From NCBI GenBank assembly GCA_946902985.2, contig OX336388.2, positions 1,391,670,223 to 1,391,734,222 on the forward strand: DNA of 64,000 nt, given 5' to 3'. Positions within the stretch are counted from its first letter, which is position 1, and every line of letters begins with the position of its first letter. A program made the position numbers and the translations under genes. The notes under the pieces were generated by a model that saw nothing but the letters and a program-made list of their open reading frames with translations, made no database searches and was not told the DNA's origin. The stretch comes from Meconema thalassinum (lineage: Eukaryota > Arthropoda > Insecta > Orthoptera > Tettigoniidae). Positions 32,930 through 42,505 of the stretch are shown one piece after another.

Positions 32930-34555
32930 ATGGAGCAACGGAATCTTAGGGCAGCTTACAGTTTGACCAAAGAAGAAATTATCTATGAACTCCTGATTAG
33001 AGGTTCTACTTCCTCTGGAAATAGGGAAAGGGATCTGATATTACTGAATGCAGTTTCGGATAATCCTGTACGTGTACCAAACTGGAGGAAATTTGACTGG
33101 ACGTTAGGTAAGTCCCTTATTGTACCATCTGTTGAAAGTTTAATTGTGGTTTTTCATTCGTTAAACTCTGACTGTGCTCCGTCTAGTTCTCAACTTATCA
33201 GATTTAAGGTCCGCTGTTCACATTGGTACCATCGCCTTCGTGATTTAATAGAAGTTTGGCAGGATAGAGATCCTGAATTCCATTTAAAATTAATTTCTCT
33301 GCGTGCTAAAATTGTTGATTGCTTTTTTGCGTTATTCCCAAATAATAGTGAGAGTGCGAGTGTTAACCCTGATGTGTGTGCAAATGAAGGGGTTCCTTCT
33401 ATTAGTGGATTGAACGAATTGGTGCATAATATCAGTGTTGAAAGCAATTTAGGAAGTTTTGGTGGATCTTTGTCGAATCATAGTGAACCTGCAACTATGT
33501 ATAATCAGGAAAACTATCCTAGTGCGTGCAGAATATCTGAGGTTAGGTCTGAGTGTAGCAATGTCAGAACAGGGTCGACCTCATCACGTCATAACCTTGA
33601 AAATCTTGATGATATAAATGTTTCCTTTGCTAATGTGTCCATTTCTGGTGCTGCGAGCAACCAGGTTAGGGGTAATTTATCAAATGCTAGGTCGAATGAT
33701 GAAAGATTATCGCCCCTATGTTCTGAAAATCCTATTAATTTAGAACATGTGTCATCTAATGTAAATAATAATACTCGTGGGGAGTTTAAAATGGGAATTA
33801 AGTTTGGTAGTGTACCTCATCCTTTAAATGCTTGCATCCAAAATCTAGAGATGTGCAACGGTAACGATGCTAACCTGTTAATAAAATTTTTAAAGCAATT
33901 TATTGACCTTGCTGACAATGCTGTAAGATTTGGGTGTCCTGATGGTCAAATTTTCAACCTGATCTTTCCTTATACCTCTGGTTTATTGAGAGAAAAGTTA
34001 ATTGTAGCCATGGAAGGTTGTTATTCCATTGATCGATTTCATCGTGAAATATTAAGTTCATTTATTCCTAGTCGTGCTTTGAGTATGCTGATGCATAATT
34101 TTTTCTATAGAGTTCAGAGATTCGAAGAGTCTTTAAATGATTATGTAACTGATATCAAGTCTTATGCTAGAGTTTTTTCTGTACAATTAAGTGAACAACA
34201 AATTGTGGCTTCTATATTGGAAGGGATTAATCCAGAAAGCAGGTCATACTTGACAACATGCAGTATTCCCGTAAATTTCTCTGATCTAAACAGATTTGTG
34301 TTGAATTCGGGTATTATCAAACATTCCGATTCCTTGAGAGTTGCCAATGTTCCTCCACCTAATTTTAATTCTAATCTATCTCAGAATTCTGGAAATCCTA
34401 TCTGTTATGATAGCTCGCAAGGCCCTCGTTTCCAAAATAGAAATTCCTTCGATTCGGGTAATCGCACGTCGAATAACAGGAGAAGATGTGATAATTGTGG
34501 ATCATTTCAACATATTGCTAAATGGTGTACGAGGAGACATAAACATAACCAATGA
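32930..34555 (+). CDS. gag-like capsid/nucleocapsid protein
   Basis: A 541-codon frame, first ATG after the 5' LTR and 162 bp beyond it. The N-terminus has a helix-rich LTKEEIIYELLIRG segment (residues about 13-26); a long serine/asparagine-rich linker spans about 160-290; a capsid-like helical region follows (about 290-460). It ends with a CCHC zinc knuckle CDNCGSFQHIAKWC (520-533, spacing CX2CX4HX4C) in a basic tail. Such proteins assemble the particle and package RNA. The stop is a single UGA (34553-34555), and pol follows in the same frame. No internal lesion is seen. Confidence 0.9.
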   Translation: MEQRNLRAAYSLTKEEIIYELLIRGSTSSGNRERDLILLNAVSDNPVRVPNWRKFDWTLGKSLIVPSVESLIVVFHSLNSDCAPSSSQLIRFKVRCSHWYHRLRDLIEVWQDRDPEFHLKLISLRAKIVDCFFALFPNNSESASVNPDVCANEGVPSISGLNELVHNISVESNLGSFGGSLSNHSEPATMYNQENYPSACRISEVRSECSNVRTGSTSSRHNLENLDDINVSFANVSISGAASNQVRGNLSNARSNDERLSPLCSENPINLEHVSSNVNNNTRGEFKMGIKFGSVPHPLNACIQNLEMCNGNDANLLIKFLKQFIDLADNAVRFGCPDGQIFNLIFPYTSGLLREKLIVAMEGCYSIDRFHREILSSFIPSRALSMLMHNFFYRVQRFEESLNDYVTDIKSYARVFSVQLSEQQIVASILEGINPESRSYLTTCSIPVNFSDLNRFVLNSGIIKHSDSLRVANVPPPNFNSNLSQNSGNPICYDSSQGPRFQNRNSFDSGNRTSNNRRRCDNCGSFQHIAKWCTRRHKHNQ

Positions 34556-34558
34556 CTA
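34553..34558 (+). promoter_or_regulatory. candidate UGA-CUA stop-codon readthrough site between gag and pol
   Basis: The gag stop TGA is followed directly by CTA, and the same frame then stays open for 20 codons to the first ATG of pol (34616). UGA-CUA is a well-known context that favours translational readthrough, so a gag-pol fusion by occasional suppression is the simplest way to express pol. That it works here is inferred. Confidence 0.6.
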
Positions 34559-34615
34559 AATCGTAAGGATACTTCTTCGGATTGTCATGCGTCAAATAGT
34601 TCTAAAATAAATTCT

Positions 34616-37600
34616 ATGGAGGTAAATAATTATTTTGATGATGTCAGAAGTCTTAAACCTAAAGTGAGGTTATGTAGTCGCATTTCTGAAGTTTCTAAAC
34701 ATTGTTCCCCATTTATTGATATTTGGGTAAATAACGAACCTGTTACTGCTCTGATCGATTCGGGTAGTGTGAAATCATTTTTAAGTAAAAACTGGTTTGA
34801 AAATATGAGGTCAGTATGCAAATTTGGAAAACTTATTAAAGAACCGAACAATTTTGTGTCAGCGAACTGTTCTAGTCTTGAAGTTTTAGGATTGGTAAAC
34901 TTAAAGATCCGCATTTTAAATTTCACTTGGAGATATGATTTTTGGGTTGCAAATAATTTATCTTGCGACGCCATTATGGGTGCTGATTTTTTGTCTCATG
35001 TTGGGTTGTTACTAGACCTTAGAAACAGGTCATGTTGGTTTCGTTTTAAGCCTAATTTAAAATTAAACTTCAAGCCTTGTCTTAGTTTTTCCGGAGTGAA
35101 TTCCTCCAAAGTTATATCTGGTTCTGACACCATTGAGGAGTTTCATTTTGAAAATCTTAAACCTGACCAAGCTGATAAACTTCGTGTACTGTGTTCATCC
35201 TTCCCTGAGGTTTTGACGAATAAGTTAGGGGTGACCAATCTATTGGAATACAAGATTGTTGTTTCTGATAATATTCCAGTCAGTTCGCCACCGTATAGAC
35301 TAGCCCCTCCCAAGATGAAAATCTTGAAAGAGATAATCGACGAGATGTTAGATGAAGGGATCATTAGTAAGTCTACTTCCTCGTATTCGTCACCTATTTT
35401 CTTGGTGCCTAAATCTGACGGTAAATTTCGCCCAGTTGTTGATTATCGAGCTCTTAATAAAAAGGTTATTCAGCAGTCCATCCCGCTTCCTGATCTGAGA
35501 TCTTGCTTTGCATGGTTTAGGGGTGCTAACTGGTATACGATTTTAGATCTGAATCGCGCGTACTTTCAGATTCCATTAACTGAAGATTCTAAACATCTAA
35601 CAGCCTTCTCCACTGACTGGAATCTCTTTCATTTTAACCGTTTACCATTTGGGATCTCCACGGGTGCGGCCATCCTAAGCCGATTGCTAGATATGGTATT
35701 TGATGGAATCAAGTTCAAGTTTGTGTATCATTATTTAGACGACGTAGTCATATTCAGTGAGAACTTTGATGATCATCTGGAACATATTGGTGAGGTTATG
35801 TCTCGTCTAAAGAAAGCTGGTCTTACCGTAAAACCATCTAAAGTTTCCTTTGCTAAACCCAAGATTTCATTTTTGGGACATATCGTAACATCGTCTGGAA
35901 TTTCTGTGGATCATTCGAGAACCCAAGCGATTCGTGACTTTAAGCCCCCTAAGAATGTTAAAGGTGTATCAAGGTTCATCGGTATGATGAACTATTTCCG
36001 TAAGTTCATTAACAATTTCGCTCAGCGTGCTGCTCCTATAAATATGTTGAGGAAGAAGGGAGTTAATTTTGTTTGGGGTCCTTCGCAAGAAGCAGCATTT
36101 GAAGATTTGAAATTAGCTTTGATAAATGCACCTATTTTGTCCATCCCTGATTTCTCCAAAACCTTTATTGTGCAAACGGATGCCTCCAATAGTGCTGTTG
36201 GTGCAGTGTTACTACAAGACCATGGAAAAGGTAGATTACCTATTGCATACACTTCCCGCACTCTGAATGATGCAGAAAGAAATTACTCTGTTTATGAACT
36301 CGAAGGTTTGGCCGTCATGGATGCTCTTGAAAAGTTCAAGTTGTATATCGAACATGTACCCTTCGAGTTAGAAACAGATAACCAAGCCTTGAGTTGGGTT
36401 CTTGGCAGACCTAGGAAAACTGGTCGAATAGCTCGTTGGGCCACTCGAATTTCTTCCTTTAAGTTCTCTGTACGTCACATCCGAGGGAGTGAAAATGTCA
36501 TCGCTGATTGTTTAAGTCGGATGTATGGTGACACTAATGTTGAGGTTGAGGAAAATGTGAAGTGTAACGCAATTTTGGAACATAACATGTCAAACGTAAT
36601 TCTGTCTAACTGTCCCATGTTGTTTCGGGATGTATCTGAATATCAAAAGGAAGATCCAGTTCTAAGTGAGATTATAAGAAAATTAGAGGTTGGTGAAGTT
36701 GCAAAACCGTATTCATTAAGGAATGGAATCTTGTGTTGTTTGGCCCGTTCTGATAGAACACCTAAGATTGTTCTTCCCACTGTTTTAGTAGGCGAGATCT
36801 TTAAATACTTTCATGAGTCTCCTATCGGTGGACATTTAGGAGTATATAAGACCAGATTAAAGGTGAGGCAAAATTTTATCTGGAAGGGTATGGATGGTGA
36901 CATCAGAAGACTGGTAAATAATTGTACAACATGTAAATTGGCAAAACCATCTCCTAACACTAAGGTTGGAATGTTATCGTCTCAACTTTCCGATAAACCT
37001 ATGGAAAGATTGTTCGTAGATTTTGTCGGCCCGATGCCGCTGTCGAAGCTGGGTAACCGTTTTGTACTGGTTTGTACGGATGGCTTCAGTCGTTTTAACT
37101 GGTTGTTCCCAACTCGCTCAGCTACCACTGAAACGGTAATTAAATGTCTTAACCATATTTTTGCTGTTTTTGGCCCCTGCCAATTTCTGGTATCAGATAA
37201 CGCGAAATGCTTTACATCACATGTTTTCCGCAATTTTTGTTTCGAGTTATCCATTTCCCATGTGACATCTTCTATCTATTATCCTAAAGGATCGTATGCT
37301 GAGAGGGTGAACAGGAATCTTCGAGCTGCGTTAATTGCTTACCATCATAAGGACCATAGATTATGGGACAGTTGCATTCCTTGGTTGACTTATTCGTTCA
37401 ACACTGCGGTGCATGAATCTCATCGTACCACCCCTTTCAATTTAATGTTCTCCTTCGTCCCAAATTCCCCTATATCTAATTTGTGGACTATTAATCAATT
37501 GTTGCCTGATAAAGTCATGAATGAGAACGTACGTTCTATTTGGAAAAAGGCCAAAACATATATGAAGGTGGCACACGAGAAACTACAGCAGAGGTATAAT

Positions 37601-37834
37601 AAAGGACGTAAACCTACGTCACTTCAGATTGGGGACATGGTTTTTGTCAAGAATTTTTCTGTTAAGGAAGTTGGTTCTAGAGAATCTGGCAAGCTAGTCA
37701 CAAGATTCCGTGGCCCTTGTGAAATTATAAGTTTTATCACTCCGGTGACATTACTTGTAAAGGACCCTCAGAAAAAGAAAATATTTAGGGTGCATATGTC
37801 TCATGTTAAGAGAGGTTGTGATGTTTCAAATTAA
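34616..37834 (+). CDS. pol polyprotein: protease, reverse transcriptase, RNase H, integrase
   Basis: A 1072-codon frame without lesions; translation probably enters from gag, so the ATG is only the first methionine. Domains in order: aspartic protease with DSG at 48-50; RT with YRALNKK (about 280), ILDLNRAYFQIPL, LPFGISTGA and active site YLDD (373-376); RNase H with TDAS (521-524) and ELEGLAVMDAL; integrase zinc finger HESPIGGH (733-740) with CTTC about 30 residues on; catalytic D802, D861 and E896 (D, D, 34 residues, E); a GPCEII stretch near the C-terminus resembling the GPY/F module. It would process the polyprotein, copy the RNA to DNA and insert it. Ty3/gypsy by domain order; the clade is not assigned. 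Confidence 0.95.
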   Translation: MEVNNYFDDVRSLKPKVRLCSRISEVSKHCSPFIDIWVNNEPVTALIDSGSVKSFLSKNWFENMRSVCKFGKLIKEPNNFVSANCSSLEVLGLVNLKIRILNFTWRYDFWVANNLSCDAIMGADFLSHVGLLLDLRNRSCWFRFKPNLKLNFKPCLSFSGVNSSKVISGSDTIEEFHFENLKPDQADKLRVLCSSFPEVLTNKLGVTNLLEYKIVVSDNIPVSSPPYRLAPPKMKILKEIIDEMLDEGIISKSTSSYSSPIFLVPKSDGKFRPVVDYRALNKKVIQQSIPLPDLRSCFAWFRGANWYTILDLNRAYFQIPLTEDSKHLTAFSTDWNLFHFNRLPFGISTGAAILSRLLDMVFDGIKFKFVYHYLDDVVIFSENFDDHLEHIGEVMSRLKKAGLTVKPSKVSFAKPKISFLGHIVTSSGISVDHSRTQAIRDFKPPKNVKGVSRFIGMMNYFRKFINNFAQRAAPINMLRKKGVNFVWGPSQEAAFEDLKLALINAPILSIPDFSKTFIVQTDASNSAVGAVLLQDHGKGRLPIAYTSRTLNDAERNYSVYELEGLAVMDALEKFKLYIEHVPFELETDNQALSWVLGRPRKTGRIARWATRISSFKFSVRHIRGSENVIADCLSRMYGDTNVEVEENVKCNAILEHNMSNVILSNCPMLFRDVSEYQKEDPVLSEIIRKLEVGEVAKPYSLRNGILCCLARSDRTPKIVLPTVLVGEIFKYFHESPIGGHLGVYKTRLKVRQNFIWKGMDGDIRRLVNNCTTCKLAKPSPNTKVGMLSSQLSDKPMERLFVDFVGPMPLSKLGNRFVLVCTDGFSRFNWLFPTRSATTETVIKCLNHIFAVFGPCQFLVSDNAKCFTSHVFRNFCFELSISHVTSSIYYPKGSYAERVNRNLRAALIAYHHKDHRLWDSCIPWLTYSFNTAVHESHRTTPFNLMFSFVPNSPISNLWTINQLLPDKVMNENVRSIWKKAKTYMKVAHEKLQQRYNKGRKPTSLQIGDMVFVKNFSVKEVGSRESGKLVTRFRGPCEIISFITPVTLLVKDPQKKKIFRVHMSHVKRGCDVSN

Positions 37835-38438
37835 TGATCATAAAGTTGTATTTTAAATTTGTAAAAGCAAGGAATCTCAAAAATTTGATGGGGAAACCTT
37901 AGTTAAAACTTAGTTATGTATATTCTGTAGCCAAAATTTTTCCTAAATCATGTTTAAACTATGGACTTGTCGTAACTGATGTTAATCAAAAAGTGTGATG
38001 AAGAAAGAAATGGACCATTGCTGTCGGAGTACGATTTGATTTCAGATCAAATGTTGGTGATATCGTCATCCTGTTTGAAGAGCGTTGTGACTGTCGCGAA
38101 TGTCCAGGGCCCGGACGTCGTGATGCTAAGCCGTGACCTCAGCACTGAGAATGACCGAGTCTCCTCCATCCTATGAAGACTCATTTCTGTATTTTATTGT
38201 ATCAAAAAAAAGATTGTACTACTGCCAAGTAAGAGTTGGAATTTTACGCATGTTGGTGATTTTCAGATGCATGAAAAAACTTGGGTGTATCTAATCATGG
38301 AACGATCAGTTTGGTGTACTAGGTGTTGTGAGAACTGATGTATGTTTTCAGGTCATATTTTCTCGGTGTATCTTTTACCCCCAACCATAAACTTGTGAAC
38401 AATTGTTGCCTATTGTCCAGCATTGTGTGGGGGAGAGA
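37835..38438 (+). other. region between pol and 3' LTR, polypurine tract at its end
   Basis: About 600 bp with no frame resembling an envelope gene (largest about 65 codons). It ends in the purine run GGGGGAGAGA, the plus-strand primer next to the LTR. Confidence 0.8.
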
Positions 38439-40032
38439 TGACCCGTTAATAAATATTAACGTGCATTCCAGTCGTATCCGCGGGCGGCTGCTGTTGCAAA
38501 CTTGATCTTCACGGTATCTATTGGTGACTGTCCGAACTAGTGAGCCGGCAACCTTCAGCGTGTCTGTCTTGTCGATGGCTCGCTCGTGTGGCTAATGTTG
38601 GCACTTAAGTTTTGAGAACTCGAGGTCTCACGATCGGCTCCGTTCGAGCCCGAACGGCGGCCATTTTGTTCTGGTTGTTGAGATAAACAAATGAAGTTGA
38701 AGGAATTCTTGCAAGAAGGAAAGATGTGAGAACTAAATCTCTGGTGTAAAACGGGGATTATCTGGCCGTAGGCCAGGTAAACTTCCTTTCCCCGATATTA
38801 TTTCATCTCTACGTGATTTACATTTACCGCCCACCGTTGAGAAATCTCTGCCATCGGATTAAATATGTAGACATGAAGTAAACGCAATGTATGAAGTTTG
38901 GCTACAGGAATACATCTCTTTATTAAGGTTTGTTTGTGTTAAAAGTTATTGGAACTATTTGTGACCTGAAAATGTGAATTGGTCGTCGATACGAGTATTT
39001 TGTGTTGGTGTTATTCTACATATTTTATATGTTGCAGTCTTGAGCTGTTGAATAATTATCTTAGCGCAGTTGGCATTTATTTTGCCGTTAGTAAGTCACT
39101 TGGTTTGTAGAACCGAGTAGGCCTAAGCATGAAGAGAAAGTTCCAATACCTTATTTTTAACTTGATGTAATACACTTATTTATATGTATTTTGGGAGGGT
39201 TGTGTTTTATCTTTTTTCTGACGTGCCGTGCTGTGTAATGTTCAGATCTCATTTTGTTTTGAGCGAGGAATTTTCCTAACCTTAATTTTTTTTTCGTAAC
39301 AGTTAATTTTCCTTTTCCTCGTCTCGTTAGCGTGGTCTCTTAAAGACTCTGTTTAAAATATCACCACTTATGATATGTATTTTTATTTTTTCCATGGTCC
39401 GTTGCCTGGATACTCTCCGGGATTGTTATCCGATCTCGTTTTTCTCGGAAACAATGTAATTAATTTTTCATGTCGACTTGAGGTCATTCATATTGAATTT
39501 TCATGCCGTACGCACGTACCTTGCCTTTGCTCCTGAGTAACTAAAAGATTTCAAGAATTATCTTATTAATTTCCAAGAGATATCTTCTTGGTGGTTTGAA
39601 CTTGTCATTCTTCGAACCTATACGATGTTAATGTATATTTTTTTCGGAATCTAATTCTACTGATGTAGAGTATAATTGGTTCTCGCATAATTGAACTTCT
39701 TCATTGAAATTGGGTAATTAAATTCCATCTCCTTCTTAATTTTATTGGTTCCTTGCTTCTTGATTATTATTTTGTTTGTTCTATTTTTTACCTTTTATGT
39801 TACATCTTTTTCTTTAACATGCATGTAAAGATGTTCTTTCCTTCAATTATATTTAATGTTATGAAATGTGATTCGTGTTTTCTTCAAGTTTAGTTTTAGT
39901 GCTCTTCTCTCAATTTAAATGCAACCTGGGTATGGTAATTTGTCCAGCCGTTCCACACACATACCCTAGTTGCTCTCTGTTATTATTTATCGTTTTCTCT
40001 CTTAGTGTTTCTGAAGGTAACTTGTGGGTACA
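38439..40032 (+). repeat. 3' LTR
   Basis: The direct repeat of 31174-32767, same length (1594 bp), with no difference noticed by eye. It ends GGGTACA followed by the duplicated target AAACC. Confidence 0.95.
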
Positions 40033-40150
40033 AAACCGTTAAAAATATCAATATACTATGAGCGTAAGAATTGGTCAGCATGAAAAGTTCTACAAAAAAG
40101 TCCGTGAGAGCATATCTCTATCTTCAATACATCGCCCATTACAAGTGTTT
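40033..40150 (+). repeat. dispersed repeat copy B, right part
   Basis: It continues the repeat interrupted at 31173; AAACC, ATATCAATAT, GAGAGCATAT, ATCTTCAATACATCG and TTACAAGTG parallel 16893-17000. Confidence 0.65.
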
Positions 40151-40491
40151 TTAGACGGGATGGAAGGGGCGAGTCCCAGCGCGCTCTGGTGAGCGTGCGG
40201 CATCCCGCGACCTTGCTTTGCCCTAGGTTTGCACTTGCCATTCGAAGCCTCCAGCCTTTCTAGCATTTTTCAGCATTTGTAGCATTTAAAATGATACAAA
40301 GTCTAGTCTTTCAAACTGACTGTCACTTTTTATTTCATTAACGTTATGTCAACAAAGATTTTATTCCCGCTGCCAGAAAATAGAGCCAAAATTGGAGGGT
40401 GGCGCAGTAACTACCAACACGTTCTTGTTTAAATAAAGGAAGTGAGGTTAAGTTATCTGACATTTAAGTACAGTATAGGCTAACATTCAGT
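40151..40491. other. intron, unassigned
   Basis: No coding region or repeat is recognised. Confidence 0.4.
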
Positions 40492-40504
40492 TTCAAAAGA
40501 GTAT

Positions 40505-40659
40505 TAATATTTTGCAAAAGTTCCGCCTGTACCAATGACCACTAAGTGATCATTTATATTTAGTACAATAAAGGTATTGATTAGGCGGAACTTTTGCAAA
40601 ATATTAATACTAATTGTTGCATCAATACGGAACCAGAATGAACCATTCAAATACAAAAA
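40505..40659 (+). mobile_element. small Penelope-type insertion with inverted tail
   Basis: This 155-bp insertion is flanked by the perfect 13-bp duplication TTCAAAAGAGTAT (40492-40504 and 40660-40672). A short inverted tail (TTAATATTTTGCAAAAGTTC) is joined to the terminal sequence found in the arms of 25387-26714 (CCAATGACCACTAAGTGATC ... AGGTATTGATTAGGCGG). The hammerhead itself is truncated away. An inverted terminal piece on a retro-copy is typical of Penelope-like insertions. Confidence 0.75.
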
Positions 40660-40946
40660 TTCAAAAGAGTATGTAATATCTGTTACAAAGGTATTAACTA
40701 ATGATCTGTAAACTTCATAAGGCGTCTGGCTGTATTCGCGGGACGATGCTTGGCCAAATGTAGGGAAGCCTTGCCGCTAAAAAAAAAATAGTTTTATCAT
40801 TATGTGACTTTAATACTGAATTGGTCAAGTGTGGTCGATTAACTAATCGATAAAGCTTTTAAAAACCAGTGAAAGGAATTGATATATTTTCCAATTAACT
40901 AGTCTTTCCCTATACCTTTAACTTGGCTCAAGATTATAACAAATGA

Positions 40947-41174
40947 ATAATACTATTTATTTATCCTACTTACAGGGACATGTTTCGAGGGCTTTCACTC
41001 CCCCTTCATCAGCCTATCCAACAAAACATTAAAAATAACCTTCCTTATTCACAAGTACATGAGAATCAGGATTGATAAATAAATGAGGATAAATAAATAG
41101 TATTGAAAGGCGGATATCCTATTATTCTTTAAAATATAGTTACGTCAATACGGACCTTATTAATCAACATTATG
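40947..41174 (-). mobile_element. Penelope-type insertion carrying a hammerhead
   Basis: This 228-bp insertion has a perfect 12-bp target duplication, TATAACAAATGA (40935-40946 and 41175-41186). A hammerhead core is on the minus strand (40972-41016). A short inverted tail pairs AATACTATTTATTTATCC near the left end with its complement near 41095. It differs in sequence from the family at 25-26 kb, so a second Penelope-type family is present. Confidence 0.75.
40972..41016 (-). ncRNA. hammerhead ribozyme, intact core
   Basis: Minus strand: stem I strand ATAGG, CTGATGA, stem II AGGG ... CCCT, CGAAAC, AT, GTC, then CCTGT pairing with ATAGG (one G-U). Stem III is a single C-G pair with a two-base loop, and cleavage would follow GUC. 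All core bases are canonical, making this the best candidate for self-cleavage in the window. Confidence 0.8.
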
Positions 41175-41186
41175 TATAACAAATGA

Positions 41187-42166
41187 GTGCACCTGCGGTA
41201 CGCCTACAGTGATTGCTCAGTTTCTGAAGGTCGCTGTGTGTCTTCATTGAACTGACTCATAACAAAGGGTCTTCAAGCAGATGTCTGGGAGTACAGTGTT
41301 CTGACGGGTGCCAAGTTCAAGGCAGAGGGAACACACACACGTATTCATACATTTCCTCAGTCAGTTAATACTTCCCGCAGGGCACTTGCAGGTAGCTTCC
41401 GTCTTGCCGTTGTATGGCAATAATACCGGGAGAGTTAGCCGTGGTAGTTACGGCGTGGCCGCAGTCAGTCGCTCACATCCAGGAGGCGAGGAAGTTCAAA
41501 TCCTCCCGCCGGCAACCTTGAAGATGGTCTTCTGTGGTTTCCCATGGCAATAATGTTACATTTGTTTAAAAGCTTGTTCTCATCCGCAACAAATAGTGAC
41601 AAGGCTTAGTCAGTGATTTTTTAAATTTTAAGTCATCGCAGGGGGAGTGACATACACTCGACGTAGCAAGTGAGAAATTACTAACTTGCAAATTGTTTTG
41701 CACCGTACCAATCTTAAATAGACACACATTTCATTCCAGCTGTCCAAAAATTCCAAAATTTGAATCATTACCAAATTGGTTTATAACTTCGTCAGTGATT
41801 TGTATGTCTCTGAGAATAGATAACAATGCTAGACCGATGAGTCTGTTTTCGGAAGTAGAATTTCTTCAAGTATGTTTTCAACCTATTCAAACTCCAACTC
41901 TATTCGGAGGTAGTTACAAAGACAGGCAAAATTGCCAAAAGTTTGATAAGGGTATACAAGTTAGGGGGAAAAAAGAACTTTTTGCCACACGTTTCAAGAG
42001 CACTTATTGCTGTTCTTGGTAGGTTCTTTAGAGCGAAGGCACTGGAGAGTAATAAGAGGTTATGTTATGAGATCAGAGCAAACTGATTGTCACACTGTTT
42101 CATACATCACGCTACCGTCGCCTCGCTTTGCTACGTTGCCATATGTCGCTTAGTAACAATAGTGCA
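41187..42166. other. intron, with a SINE-like copy
   Basis: A tRNA-like stretch is listed at 41428-41520. No coding region is recognised in the remainder. Confidence 0.4.
41428..41520 (+). repeat. tRNA-like SINE head
   Basis: GAGTTAGCCGTGGTAGTTA resembles an A box and GAAGTTCAAATCC a B box, with GGGAG/CTCCC ends able to pair as an acceptor-like stem. This fits a tRNA-derived SINE rather than a functional tRNA. Confidence 0.5.
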
Positions 42167-42505
42167 TTATAAGTATATTAATTTTTGATGTTTTAATTCA
42201 TAAACAAATATTATGTGTGACAACATTTCGGGAGAAGGGACGCTCCTGGACTGCCGTCGATCTTTGTTTACAAACTCTTGAGCAAGACGTGTGTCATTGA
42301 GCTTGTCAACCATTTCTGAGTAGGTGGCTAGTAGACAGCAATGATTCCGTGTTCCATCTAATTTGTTACATCGTAGATCGGAGGTGGTCTCATCACCGAA
42401 AAACTTCTCTCTGCAGACCAGCTTGAAGCAGGTACGTCGAGCAGAGTCACGGACATCACAGTGACAAAGTACAAACTTCACAAATTTAAACGAAGTAATC
42501 AACAA
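42167..42505 (-). CDS. unidentified open frame, 112 codons
   Basis: A minus-strand frame with reasonable amino-acid composition (VCREKFFGDETTSDLRC, CCLLATYSEMVDKLNDTRL, FVNKDRRQSRSVPSPE). I do not recognise a family, motif, signal peptide or membrane segment. It lies inside the large gish intron on the same strand, with no visible splice context. It could be a decayed element gene, an unannotated exon or chance. Confidence 0.15.
   Translation of the reverse strand: MLITSFKFVKFVLCHCDVRDSARRTCFKLVCREKFFGDETTSDLRCNKLDGTRNHCCLLATYSEMVDKLNDTRLAQEFVNKDRRQSRSVPSPEMLSHIIFVYELKHQKLIYL

Larger units (their letters stand above)
31174..40032 (+). mobile_element. complete Ty3/gypsy LTR retrotransposon
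   Basis: An 8859-bp element is flanked by the 5-bp duplication AAACC (31169-31173 and 40033-40037). Two direct LTRs of exactly 1594 bp (31174-32767 and 38439-40032), which look identical wherever compared, enclose gag and pol. The order protease-RT-RNase H-integrase is that of the Ty3/gypsy group. A polypurine tract, GGGGGAGAGA (38429-38438), abuts the 3' LTR; a candidate primer-binding site begins TGGTACC at 32773, not matched to a tRNA. No envelope frame exists between pol and the 3' LTR. The element looks young and intact. Confidence 0.95.

Noticed and set aside
37835..38438. Envelope gene downstream of pol
   Set aside because: The largest frame is about 65 codons, without a signal peptide or membrane segment; the element is gag-pol only as far as can be seen.
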